From positions 1 through 60,812 of the forward strand of contig NZ_BBBG01000014.1 of the NCBI RefSeq assembly GCF_001315945.1: a stretch of DNA of 60,812 bases, in the 5' to 3' direction. The position numbers were made by a program, and so were the translations under genes. Positions 11,027 through 22,220 of this stretch are shown piece by piece. The stretch is from Methanogenium cariaci JCM 10550. Its GTDB lineage: Archaea > Halobacteriota > Methanomicrobia > Methanomicrobiales > Methanomicrobiaceae. The stretch's first letter is position 1, and every line of letters starts with the position of its first letter. The notes beneath the pieces are model-generated. The model worked only from the letters and a program-made list of their open reading frames with translations. It ran no database searches and was not told where the DNA came from.

Positions 11027-14000
11027 ATGAGTTCTGCTTTCAAGAAAAGTAATAAATATGGAGATAATAAATCTAGAGTTGGTAATGCCAACCTGTTTTT
11101 TCAGAATCTGGAGCAAAATAATCCGGACAGATATTACAAAGATACTGAGGGTGAACTCTATTATTTTAAGCAGTTCATACAAAATTCAATCGATTCTCTG
11201 GATGTTAAACGCTATGCCCTCAACTGGAGAGAAATAAAAAATTATGATTACATTATTGAACCTTATACCAGAATTAAAATTATTAAACCTGAGATCAGGA
11301 TTTTCATCTCGATAAATCCCCCCCAGGATTTCGATCCCCCCCAAAAACAGTTTTTTGATGAAGCTGACCATATCATCAAATTTAAAGCGCATGAAAAAAC
11401 AGGGGACGGAATCTATCTCTCATTACATCCGGATTTTAACCTGAAAAATGGTGACAATTTATACTATGGAAGAAAGGGAGTCGAATGGAGCATTGTGTCG
11501 TCTGCAAGGATTGAGAATATTAAGAATCTTCATGACTCGCAAAACAATGAATTAAAAGTATTAGGTGAAACGAAAGATTTAGGAGAATATTTTCTTCTGA
11601 ACATTTCACAAACCCTAAAAAATAATGAGGCTTTGTTTCTGGACAAACAGAGGGTTGATTATGAAGTCCTTAAATGTGGTTTATCCGGTAGTAATTTACC
11701 CGATCTTCAGGACAAAAAGGGGAAGTTAAATTATTCGAATTTAAGGCAATATAATCAAAATCCTGTAATTCAGACTGAAAAAGAAATTACGGGATTTTAT
11801 CTGATACTTCTGGTTTTATTTATCATTACCGTTCTAAGAATAATAAAAAGAATTCGGGCGTCTGGATTGAAATTTCTGAGCCGGATATCCGTTCAGATGA
11901 AAACAATCAGGATGGGGAACAAAGCAGCGTAATTGATATTTTCCTTGAACTTTCCTCATCAGAAGGTGAAATCTGGGAAGATCCCGATTTATCAAATGGT
12001 AAAACCAGGGATACGGACAAAAAAATACGGTTTATTAAGTCATATTCTGAAGAATCAAGGATATTGGTTGAAAGACTGCCAAAAAAACCTGTCATATATC
12101 CCCCCCCAAAGGCAACCGGACAGTTAATGAAGCAGCTGAATGCAGTTGAACTTTTAAAGACATATCCATCACCTGAACACAGAACCATACTTGATTTTTT
12201 TGAAAAATATGAAAACCTGAATTGGAATAATTCAGCTGAAAATTACCGGCAGAACGATATTGAATGGGAATATCTTACCGATCTGCAAAGGGAGGGTACC
12301 AAACAGCAACAGGATTTTGTAATAAAGGCATTGAACACTCCTGATGTTGCCATTCTTGAAGGCCCCCCCGGTTCAGGGAAAACAACTGCAATAAGTGAAC
12401 TAATTTGTCAGTTGTTAAAAGACAACAAACGGATCCTGCTCTGTGCGTCCACCCATGTTGCAATAGATAATGTCATTGAAAAGATGGAAGAACACTGTCT
12501 TTCCAAAGGAACAAATCTTATGGATGAGGGTATTGTCCCTCTGAGAATTGGGAGGAACATAGGTGTAGTTTCTGAAAGAGTTAAAAAATACCATATTGAT
12601 GAAAGAATTGATGAATTCAAAACAATAACCGGAAAAATTCCAGAAACCTGCAATGACCAGACGAGGACCAATACAGCAGACGAAGGCAGAAAAGAAAATC
12701 CTCTGGAAGAGATGGTTATTCAGAGTTCAAATCTGGTATGTGGTACAACCATGGGTATACCCAGTTATCCCCATATTTTCAATAAATTCAGGGATTACAT
12801 AAAGCCTGAATTTGACTATCTGATCATTGATGAGGCAAGCAAAACCACATTTCAGGAATTTCTGGTGCCGGCCGTCCACTCTAAAAAATATATTCTTGTG
12901 GGAGATATCCGCCAGTTGTCACCAAGTGTTGATGAACTCAATGTAAGGGTAAATCTGGACGGAATTATTGATAACAAGGCGATTGAGACAGCACTTAAAT
13001 TACATCTTGATCTGGTATTTGCCTTTAATAAATCAGGTGAGAACCAAAGAACTCCTAAATTTATCTGTGTTGAAGATAAGGCTGTTATCGAGCAGGTTTA
13101 CAAAATTTTCTCAGATAAATATTTTGAAACAGAGAAGAAAAATGAAGGCAGATACAATAAGTTCAGAATTCCCAATACAGTGGTAATATCAGATTCTGTT
13201 AAAATAAATAAAAATAGTCCTATTGATGTTATCACATCACAATCCTTTAACTCGGAATATTTCCGCCTGGTTCTCTCTGATCTCATTTTTATCGATAGTC
13301 ATACATACCGCAAATTTTACAAAAATCTGCCTGAAACACATATTTTCATCGAATTTAGTAATACAGAATTGCCTGATGTCCATGACTACAAAGTTTGTCA
13401 CATGATGAATGCCATTGGGCAGCGGGGGGGGAATTCTACTCATATAAACCGCAAAAGTCTCATGGAACTGATAACCCATTTGAAATAAAGGAAAAAATCA
13501 AGGAAGAGATTAATAGCAGTAACTGGGCAGGAAAGATTGCTTGGAGGATGAAGCGTGTCTATGAGCTTGAGAACTCTATCGGTGCGGGGGGGGAGAGAAC
13601 AGCGGCTATTATGAGGCCAGTATGCATGCACTTCTCCCGCCGGATTCTGACAGCCACAAAAAAATATGGAATCAGATAAACAAAGTGAAGCGTATCGCAT
13701 TTCCTTCTGTTCTGACAAGCCTCCAGGTAGGAGTAAGTGGATTTAATCGCAAGGATGATGAGAAAACAATCTTATCACACGGAATTCCGGATGCTGAACT
13801 GAATAGCAGATATGAGATACTTCAGTATCAGCACCGGATGCACCCTGATATATCAAAGATTCCAAGAAGAATATATTACAAAAATGAAGCCCTGTTGGAT
13901 GTTTCCTCTGTTATAGAACAATCAGATGGTGGTGAAGGTGGCAGGGACTGGAGTTACGACAACAACGGTAAATTCAGGTCCCGGTTCTGGTGGCGTGATG

Positions 14001-14506
14001 TAGCTGGAAATGATGACAAAAACGTCAACAGAAAGGAAATTGAAGCTGTTTTAGATGAGCTTGATTCCTTTGTGAAATGGGTTAATTCCCGTAACAATAG
14101 TGACCCGGAAAGAACGTGGGAACTTTTAATTGTCACCTTTTATGACGCCCAGAGAAAGGCAATCATGGAAGAACTCAGGAAAAAGGGAAAGGGAAATGAG
14201 AGGAATTATACCATTTTTGACATCAGTGGTGTCAGGGTTTACAACTACACGGTTGACAAGGTGCAGGGAAGGGAAGCGGATTTCGTAATTCTTTCAACGG
14301 TCAGAACCAGAAAGATTGGTTTTATGGACAATCCGAACAGGCAAAATGTTGCGATAACAAGAGCAAGATACCAGACACTTATCATTGGCAACAGGTGTTT
14401 CTTTGGGAGAAGGCAGAGTTCAAGGGAGTTTCAGATGATCACAGAACAATCCATGCCGGAATTTGATTTTAGCAGATGCGATAAAAGAAGAGGAAATATG
14501 AGATGA
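11027..14506 (+). CDS. UPF1/Dna2-like SF1 helicase, defence-associated (frame-shifted)
   Basis: Large superfamily 1B helicase of about 1,160 residues. The N-terminal 400 residues are family-unspecific, Asp/Asn/Lys rich. Motor motifs are Walker A EGPPGSGKTT near 445, CASTHVAIDNV (Ia), a long insert with LVCGTTMGIPSYPHI, Walker B YLIIDEASKTTFQEF near 600, VGDIRQLSPS (III), YQHRMHPDISKIPR (IV), VDKVQGREADFVILSTVRT (V) and NRQNVAITRARYQTLIIGN (VI). The last three are diagnostic of UPF1/IGHMBP2-like enzymes. Frames break near 11810, 13428 (G7) and 13590 (G7). The gene is much richer in A+T than the flanking genes. It starts 62 bases after hsdR and overlaps the next gene by four bases (ATGA at 14503), so it heads an operon. 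Translocation on DNA or RNA is inferred from the family. Confidence 0.85.
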
Positions 14507-16130
14507 CACATTTTGTTGCAGAGAAAAAGACAGCGGTAAAGAACATCAAAGCTGTTGTAACCGTATACAATCAGGAAAAAAGACCTGAGATCACATATCT
14601 TCTGAAGAATATTGAAGAATTTGATCTACATAGAGGAGAAATTGATAATCTGAAGAGGTATCTTTCAGACCTTGGATTATTTGATAAAAAACTGAACAGG
14701 ATGACAGATGCCGGACATAAAGCGATTGGGAATGATATGGTCGCGGTCCCTCAATCCGGCCTTTACAGTCTCTCTTATGTTAATGACCCTGCTCCCGGGG
14801 GTGAATTCACAAATTGTTGATTTTAAACCTGAAAAACCTGTATGGCAATCAATCAACAAAGAAACACGGTCAATGCCCGATTTTCGCAATTTTGATGACG
14901 TTGAATTCATATCATGGAATAAGGACAGGCACTCTTTCAGAGTAAAATTTGAAAGACCGGACGGGAGTGATCCAAGGATAATCGAGAATAATGAATACCC
15001 GGCAGATATCAAAATATCCGGAAATTCAGGTGACAGTTGTTCGCTAAACATTATATCCGACGATCTTTCATACAAAGACAATAATTATGGAAATATTTCT
15101 GTTAAAGATAATATCTGCACGTTGGTTCCGGATTATGACAAAAATTTCGATGCTGTCAGAGTGAATTTCAGTGATATAAAAAATGACAAATCTGCAATTG
15201 AGAAGTTCAAAAAAAGCCATTTTGATCATTTTGATAGAAAATCTCTCATCTTTAATTCAGGTAATGACGACGACAGATGGGATGTCAGGATTGAGGATGT
15301 GGATCTGATTCCAAAAACCAAATCTGATGCAGAAGAATGGGTATTTTATCTGACTGCTGATAAATTAACCAAAAATATCGAGAAATTTTATTTTACCATG
15401 GATTACTGCAACGATGCATGCAGAAGTGTTTATGAAAAAAACGCCCTTTTCACGTGCATTTCCAGGTATGGAATCTGATATAATCCGGTTCAAAGAATTT
15501 CTATTGGAAAACAACCCGTCAATATTCTCTGAGATTCAAATCGCTGATGATCTTTATCCGGACAATTTCTCCCAAAAATCCAATTTGGAATATAGTTCCG
15601 GGGCTTGCACGCAAACTCCAGGACTCACTGAAGAAGAACTGGATGAAATAATTTATTCGGGAGAAAATGATAGGACTGAATTCAAGGAAACACTTTTTGG
15701 AATTAATACCGGTGATGAAAAGTACACTTCCATCTTCAAGGCAATGAAAACAATTGCTGCTTTTATGAATTCCAACGGTGGAAATTTGTTAATTGGGATA
15801 TCTGACAACGGGAGAATCAAAGGGATAAACGGCGATTATCAGATTGTAAACAAATCCCTGAATAAGGACAGAAGAGACGCTTTCAGGCTTCGTTTTGATC
15901 AGGAATTTGAAAAATACATTGGAAACACGTTCTGCGATGATATAAAAATGGACATTCTTTCTGTTAATGGAAAGGATATATGCAGAATTAATGTGAAAGC
16001 ACGGGAATCTCCCGTGCATATTAAGTCCCAACGCAATGATTCTGAGAAATTTTTTGTACGAAAAACGGCCTCAACTGTAGAATTGAAGGGATCTGAACAG
16101 AGTTCGTATGTAATTGGGCATTTCAGGTGA
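14503..16130 (+). CDS. Protein with C-terminal Schlafen/AlbA_2 domain, defence operon
   Basis: About 540 residues after repair. The first 100 residues (MTHFVAEKKTAVKNIKAVV, then KNIEEFDLHRGEIDNLKRYL) look like a helical or winged-helix module, and the middle portion is unrecognised, acidic and beta-rich. The C-terminal 180 residues are an AlbA_2/Schlafen-type putative nucleic-acid or nucleotide-binding domain: ENDRTEFKETLFGIN near residue 390, FMNSNGGNLLIGISDNGRI, ICRINVKARESPVHIK and KFFVRKTASTVEL. AlbA_2 domains occur in transcription regulators and in several anti-phage proteins. The start is the ATG overlapping the helicase stop (ATGA). Frames break near 14790 and 15455. Eight bases and a GGTGA ribosome-binding sequence separate it from the next gene. 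Confidence 0.72.
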
Positions 16131-16137
16131 GATACTA

Positions 16138-17827
16138 ATGATTTCAGATAACAACACACAGATTATGCCAAAAGATGTATCTTCAGGCATTATTGACAAT
16201 TCAAAGCAGATTATCTCCGGTTTTTGGGAAAAGTCCGGGAATGCTCCAAATAGAATGAAGGAAAATAATGTACAAAGGGCACTGGACATTATAGGAAACA
16301 GCAGGGAAACCATCTTCATCTACACTCCAAGAATTGCAGCAGGGGATTTATTACTTGAGCTTGAAAAGAAGCAAAATGATGGTGTACGGATATATCTGCT
16401 TGTAAATAACCTTGACACTCATTACTCAAATAAAATTTTAGAACATTTTGGAATTGCAAGGGAAAGGGCTGACATTACGTCCACATTTGTGATAAGTGAT
16501 CCAGAGAATGGGTGTACTGGTATCTGGTTTGAAGGTGACCTCTCTTCAAAGGGGGGGAATTCATCTCCTATCATTCTTGACCTGAATAATAAACAGGCAT
16601 ATGAGGCATACTGCCATTTCACTCATCTATGGTGGAAATCCGAGGGAGATGAAATAAAAGGGAACCGAAAAATAAAGACCAAAAAAATCCATCCAAAGGC
16701 ACCTGAATATGCTTCACTAATCTCTTCCGCATTTCGTATTGATGCTCTTGATAAACTTGTATCTGAAGAGATTCAGGAAATATGTCTCTCTAATAATGCA
16801 CCGGAGAGTGCGGCGGTATTTCTGGATGATTCAAACAGAGTTTCCTGTGTTGTGAATGAAAAATCACGGGAGTATATTGAAGATGCAGATGGGGGGGCTA
16901 CCATAACGGGATATAATTACCTGCCGTTCAGTTTTATCTCAGACGTTAAAAAAACGATTGCATTCTCAGGAGATTTCGGATTTATCCTTGATGAAAGGCA
17001 GAAAAAAATGCCTCGCATTATACGTCATCTCCAGACTGGGATTATATCACCAAAAAAGAGATCGGAAATATCCAGGGAATGATTTTACCCTCGGATTCTG
17101 ACTGGGATTCTAAGAACGCGATTTCTATTGAGTCTGAAAAAATAATTCCTCTTGATGATGTATTTGCAAACAGTATCGATGACTGGGTAAGAGGGGAATG
17201 CAGGCCTAAGTATCCGGACAAATTATGCTATGCAAACAGCATTGAATATACGTGGAAAATTGTCCCGCCTATTCTGCCTTTAAATGCAAAAAAACATGCA
17301 TTATACAGTCAGTGGTCTGACTTTGAAATCAGAGTGAAAAGAGCTTGTCAGGAAATTTTATCGGAGATAGAGAGATATGAAAATCTCTCGAAGGGTTAAA
17401 GAAAATAACAAAACAAAATCTGATTTCAGACCAGAAAGGGCGCCTAAACTCCTTTTTAAAGACAGAATGGGCCAAAGAAACCGATATCCAGAAGGCATCA
17501 GATGCATTGAAAAAACTTGAGATAATAAATGAGGCAATCTTTCAGGAGTTAGAGGAACTGAAGAAGAACGATGTGAAAGAAAGTGAAACCAATGAATATT
17601 CTGAGTCTTCCGGTAAAAATAAGGAAATAAAGAAGAAGACCGTCTCTAAAAAAGCTAATCCAGGGAGCATCGCAATCCCGAAACATCCTCTGCCAAAAGC
17701 AGGTATCCTTTACCGGGTGGGTAATGATGATTACCTCGCAATTAAACGTACCGATGAGATTGAAACGGCAAAAAAAGAGATTCTAATCTATACCAACTGC
17801 AGGCTTGTTGCAGAAAAAACCTGGTGA
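16138..17827 (+). CDS. PLD-like domain protein without obvious HKD motif, defence operon
   Basis: About 560 residues. The region around residues 40-175 resembles one half of a phospholipase D-superfamily fold: RALDIIGNSRETIFIYTPRI, GVRIYLLVNNLD, ISDPENGCTGIWFEGDLSSK and YCHFTHLWWKSEGD. The catalytic H-x-K-x4-D is not evident, so it may be a degenerate, nucleic-acid-binding version. The C-terminal 150 residues contain a long charged helix (KLEIINEAIFQELEELKK) and a compact last domain (GILYRVGNDDYLAIK, ILIYTNCRLV). The start is the ATG at 16138 with GGTGA at 16127. Frames break near 17030 and 17395. It is followed after one base by the DUF2997 gene. Function is unknown; a partner or sensor for the helicase is an inference from operon position. 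Confidence 0.6.
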
Positions 17828-17828
17828 T

Positions 17829-18041
17829 ATGATGAGTGAAGAGATAACCATTGAGATTGATGAGAACGGTGAGATTTTTATTGAAACCAATGGAATTAAA
17901 GGCCCTGCATGTATTGCTCAGGTTGAAGAATTACTCAAAGAACTTGCAATTGTGTCTGACACCAACAAATCTGATGAATACTATATGGAGAATTCCACCC
18001 TTGTCAGGCAGAAAGATATGCTAAGAAGGAGCCAGAAATGA
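17829..18041 (+). CDS. DUF2997-like small protein
   Basis: About 70 residues: MMSEEITIEIDENGEIFIE, then GIKGPACIAQVEELLKELA. The pattern of a beta-strand pair with IDENGEI followed by G-(I/V)-KG-x-x-C and a helix is that of DUF2997, a family I recall being encoded next to DUF1257 and Ycf46-type AAA proteins in cyanobacteria. The conserved Cys may bind metal or be modified. The start is one of two adjacent ATGs (17829 or 17832). The stop overlaps the next gene's start (ATGA at 18038). Confidence 0.7.
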   Translation: MMSEEITIEIDENGEIFIETNGIKGPACIAQVEELLKELAIVSDTNKSDEYYMENSTLVRQKDMLRRSQK

Positions 18042-18523
18042 GCTGCAGAATCCGGGCAAAAATAATTCCCTGCCAATTTTTTAATTCCGATTGTGTGAAG
18101 ATGGCGCTTGAAGAGTGCCCCCCCTGCCCTGCGGGTCTGACACTTCAAAGCCGTGAGAATAAATTTATTGTTGATTATATTGATGACAACCGGGCACATC
18201 AAAAATTTCTTGAAAATTTCCCTAGAATCTATAACCAGAAAGCCGATGAGATGCTGGAGAGGTTACGAAGAGAGCAGGCAGACCTGAAGGAAAATTCAGC
18301 ACTGGCAGCATTTAGCGAAGAGGACAGGCGCAGGAAAGAGATCAAGATTAAAAGAGAGATAAAGCGTCTTGAAAAGGAGAGAAAGGCCGAACAGGAAGAG
18401 CACAAAAAAGAGATCGAAAGTAAGGTAGAGATCATGGTTCAAAGGGCAAAAACAGCAGGCTTTGTTCCAAAGAAAGAACTGATAAACGGAAAGGTGCGAA
18501 TTCAGCTTGTCAGAAGGTTGTGA
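18038..18523 (+). CDS. DUF1257-like coiled-coil protein
   Basis: 161 residues: a short N-terminal beta region (MSCRIRAKIIPCQF, CPPCPAGLTLQSRENKFIV), a long charged coiled coil from about residue 65 to 130 (RRREQADLKEN to AEQEEHKKEIESK, rich in Glu, Arg and Lys) and a C terminus AGFVPKKELINGKVRIQLV that resembles the end of DUF1257 proteins. The resemblance to DUF1257 is weak by eye and rests partly on the DUF2997 and Ycf46 neighbours. AAGGAG at 18026 precedes the ATG. The CPPCP segment is interrupted by a C7 tract, so the second Pro may be an artefact. Confidence 0.6.
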   Translation: MSCRIRAKIIPCQFFNSDCVKMALEECPPCPAGLTLQSRENKFIVDYIDDNRAHQKFLENFPRIYNQKADEMLERLRREQADLKENSALAAFSEEDRRRKEIKIKREIKRLEKERKAEQEEHKKEIESKVEIMVQRAKTAGFVPKKELINGKVRIQLVRRL

Positions 18524-18539
18524 TGGCAATAGTGCTCGT

Positions 18540-19128
18540 TTGAATGTTGCCGCCTTTTTGGAGAACAGTGCTATTTACGGCCCGGGAAATCGTTTTGTCA
18601 TCTGGTTTCAGGGCTGTTCTCTTAGGTGTGAAGGGTGCTGGAATAAGGAACTCTGGCCTTTTGAAGATAACCTCCTATTCACTCCTTGTGATATTTTAGA
18701 AAAAATCAGAGAAACGAAAGGAATAGAAGGCGTTACTTTTTTGGGGGGGGAGAACCTCTTGACCAGGCTGAAAATCTTCTTATTTTAGCTAAAATGCTCA
18801 AAAGTGATGGATATTCCATCATGCTCTATACGGGATATGCGGAGCCGAAATTTCCGGCACAGTAAAAGAGGACGTTTTCAGTATGTCTGATATTGTTGTC
18901 AGCGGGCGTTACGTTGAAGGTCTGCGTTCTGTCTATCTCAAGTGGAGAGGTTCGTTGAACCAGAATATTTCATTCAATTCGGATATTTACCGGGATTTTG
19001 AGGATAGTATTGACAAAAGAGAAAATGACGTTGAAATCCATATTGATGAAACAGGTGAGATAACGATAGCAGGATATCCGGAACCGGATGATTTGGAGGC
19101 GATATTATATGGCAAAGACAGTCAATGA
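18540..19128 (+). CDS. Radical SAM activase-like protein with DUF2997-like tail
   Basis: About 195 residues, NrdG/PflA-like minimal radical SAM protein: NVAAFLENSAIYGPGNRFVI, cluster motif CSLRCEGCWN (C-x3-C-x2-C) near residue 25, then VTFLGGEPLDQAENLL after repair (glycine-rich SAM motif), YSIMLYTGYAEPE and VVSGRYVEGLRS. The last 35 residues, EIHIDETGEITIAGYPEP, repeat the IDExGEI pattern of the DUF2997 protein encoded just upstream. The TTG at 18540 gives the family N terminus; an ATG at 18523 next to the previous stop would need a frame repair. Breaks are at the G8 tract near 18744 and near 18850 (one G missing). Its target is unknown; the AAA protein or a Cys of DUF2997 are guesses. Confidence 0.78.
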
Positions 19129-20724
19129 AGAGATTTCTCTTAAAGTAAAAGCAGGAATCCCAATTATTCAGCTGATTTCATATGAATGGCGGAGAGTAAT
19201 GGTTTTTGCATTCGGGCACAGAAAGACAACAAACGTTCATTGTATACATGGAATAACACATCCGGGATCTCAAAGTACAATGAATATGATGAAGTCTGGG
19301 ATCAGGAAAATTCTGATATTCTTGAACCTTCGGGAGCTCTTGCATGGTTTGAAAAGACATGTGCAGAGAACAGCATTTTTCTGATGGAAGATCTGCACCT
19401 TTATTTTGATGCAGGAAATTACCGGGAAATATTTGGATATCTTCGAAAGATGGCCAAAAATAACGATGACCTGGATAATAAAAAAACCCTTATTCTATCG
19501 CAGCCTGTGAGATACCTACCTCCGGAACTTGAAAAGGATGTTTATGTAATTGACGTAGATCTCCCTGAAAAAAAGATTCTGTCCTCTGTTCTTGATGAAG
19601 TTGTTTCCTATCTTGATCTTGGAGATAATTGCCCGCTAAAATCCAGAGACCGGCTGGCGGAAGCGGCGAGAGGGCTTACGACAATTGAGGCAAAAAATGT
19701 ATTCTGTGAAATTGCCCTTGATAAAGGAAGACTCACAGAAGATGAAATCCCATTAATTATCTGTGAAAAAGAGCAGGTCATAAAAAAGTCAGGTATCCTT
19801 GAATATTTCCATCCTTCTGAAAGTTTTTCAGATATCGGAGGGATGGAAAGTCTGATTGAATGGCTCCGGAAGAGGAAGAGAGGTTTTGATTCCGATGCAA
19901 TAGATTTTGGAATGACCCCCCCCGAAAGGTGTTCTTCTTCTTGGTGTTCAGGGCTGTGGAAAAAGTCTTCTTGCAAAGTCCATTGCATCTGACTGGAACC
20001 TGCCGCTCCTGAGATTTGATCTGGGAAGGGTGTTTGGCGGAATTGTCGGGGGGGAATCTGAGAACAATATCAGAAAGGCCCTTGATACTGCAAAGGCAAT
20101 ATCCCCCCCTGCAATCCTCTGGATAGATGAGATTGAAAAAGGCCTTTCAGGTCTTGGGAGCTCAGGTGATACCGACGGGGGGGTACGACTGCACGGGTAT
20201 TCGGAACGCTGCTTACCTGGATGCAGGAGAAGAAAGAACCTGTTTTTGTTGTCGCAACGGCAAACGACATCTCTTCTCTCCCGCCTGAACTGTTACGAAA
20301 AGGGCGTTTTGATGAAATATTCTTTGTAGATCTTCCCGGTCAGAAGAGCAGGCATGACATCTGGGGGGGTATACATCTCAAAAAGCGCCTTGGCGTGAGG
20401 TATAGCGATGGGATGTTTGATTTTACCCGGCTTGTTGAAAAATCCAGAGGATTCTCAGGTGCTGAAATTGAGGAAGCGGTAAATGAAGGTCTTTATCAGG
20501 CATATTATGACGGAAGAGAGATAAAAACTGAGGATATCCTAAATGCCATTGATGAAACAGTACCTTTGTCACGTGTTATGGGTAAATCGATCTCGTATCT
20601 GAGAGATTTTGCGAAATCAAGGGCACGGTTTGCAAGTGATGAAGCCCAGGAAGAGATCACTTCAGAGAATGTTGTTCAGACCGTTCAGGAAAAAAAGAAA
20701 TGTCGGGCTTTATTTGAAGAATAG
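19109..20724 (+). CDS. Ycf46-type AAA ATPase, defence operon
   Basis: About 535 residues. The N-terminal Ycf46-like region is [39 protein letters not shown] and [10 protein letters not shown]. The C-terminal AAA+ module begins at [15 protein letters not shown]. Walker A is restored as [15 protein letters not shown] near residue 284, Walker B is [13 protein letters not shown] near 337, sensor 1 is [12 protein letters not shown], and the arginine-finger region is [27 protein letters not shown] and SPPAILWID carry extra residues at G7/C7 tracts; frames break at 19188, 19920 and 20175. The ATG at 19109 lies inside the radical SAM gene, behind TTGGAGG. These AAA proteins are chaperone- or remodelling-type ATPases; here the substrate is unknown. 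hsdM follows after 28 bases. Confidence 0.85.
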
Positions 20725-20752
20725 AGTCATATAAATATTTTAAGAGAATCAT

Positions 20753-22220
20753 ATGTCTGTCAGTGCAACAATAAAATCAATACAGGATATCATGCGAAAG
20801 GACGCCGGGGGGGTGGACGGCGATGCGCAGAGGTTGAGTCAGCTTGGCTGGATGCTGTTTTTAAAGATACTTGATGACCGGGAAAAGGAGTGTGAGGTCT
20901 TATACGATACCTATGTCTCACCGCTCCCGGAAAATCTCCGGTGGAGAAGCTGGGCGTCAGATTCTGAAGGGGGGGTTACTGGGGGGGACAACCTCCTTGA
21001 TTTCGTGAACAATGAACTCTTTATTCAGCTGAAAGATCTGCCGCAGCAGAAGGGGGGGTAAATCCGATGGTGTTTGTGATCCGTTCCATCTTTGAGGATT
21101 CCTACAACTATATGAAGAACGGCACCCTGATCCGGCAGGTTATCAACAAGATAGAGGACGGTATCGACTTCAACAATACAACAGACCGGCACACATTCGG
21201 GGGGGACATTTACGAGAAGATCCTGAAGGATCTCCAGAGTGCCGGGAACGCGGGTGAGTTCTATACGCCGAGAGCGGTTACGCAGTTTATGGTGGAGCAG
21301 ACCAATCCCCCCCGGCTGGGCGAGCGGGTGATGGACCGGCCTGCGGGACGGGGGGGGATTTCTGGCATCGGTTATTGATCTGGTGAGAAAAACGGATGTG
21401 AAATCGGTGGAGGATGAAAAGGTTCTGAAGCGTTCTGTGTCCGGGACGGAGAAGAAGTCTCTGCCGCATCTGTTGTGCACCACGAATATGATTCTGCACG
21501 GGATTGATGTGCCGGTGAATATTGTGCACGGCAACTCTCTTGCCCGCCCGCTCCGTGATTATACGGAGAGTGACCGGGTCGAGGTTGTCGTAACCAATCC
21601 TCCGTTCGGAGGACAGGAGGAGGACGGGATTGAGAAGAATTTCCCGGCGGCATACCAGACGCGGGAGACGGCGGATCTCTTTCTGGTGATGATTATGCAC
21701 CGCCTCAAGGCAGGCGGGCGGTGCGCCATCGTTCTTCCCGACGGGTTTTTGTTTGGTGAGGGGGGGTGAAGACGAAGATTAAGGAGAGGCTTCTTTCGGA
21801 GTTTAATCTGCATACGATTGTGCGGCTCCCCCCAACGGCGTCTTCAATCCCTATACCGGCATCAAAACGAATCTTTTGTTCTTTGAAAAGGAGGGGAAGA
21901 CAACCGATGTCTGGTATTATGAGCACCCCCCCTACCCTGCCGGTGCAAAATCGTATAACAAGACGAAGCCCATACGCATCGCCGAGTTTGAACCGGAGAG
22001 GGAATGGTGGGACAACCGGACGGAGACCGAACAGGCATGGCGGGTGCCGGTGGCAGAGATCATCAAAAACAACTACAATCTGGATATCAAAAATCCGAAT
22101 GTGGAAGAGGTTGACCTCGGCAACCCGGAGGAGATTCTCGCACAGTACGAGTCGGCACGGGCTGCGGCGGATGAGACGAGAGCAGAGCTGTTGTCTGAGA
22201 TCAAGGGTGCTCTGGAATGA
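20753..22220 (+). CDS. hsdM: Type I modification methyltransferase HsdM (frame-shifted)
   Basis: N6-adenine methyltransferase subunit, about 490 residues. N-terminal HsdM domain (MSVSATIKSIQDIMRKDAGG, WMLFLKILDDREKE), then HTFGGDIYEKILKDLQSAG, GEFYTPRAVTQFMVE, the SAM motif restored as MDPACGTGGFLASVIDL, catalytic NPPFGG (NPPF) near residue 280, and GGRCAIVLPDGFLFG. Frames break near 21052 (G7), 21335-21356 (a C lost and G8 for an expected G6), 21766 and 21826. GTGGFL is only recovered with six G. A TATA-like CATATAAATATTT at 20728-20740 lies very close to the ATG. It overlaps hsdS by four bases (ATGA). Confidence 0.93.
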
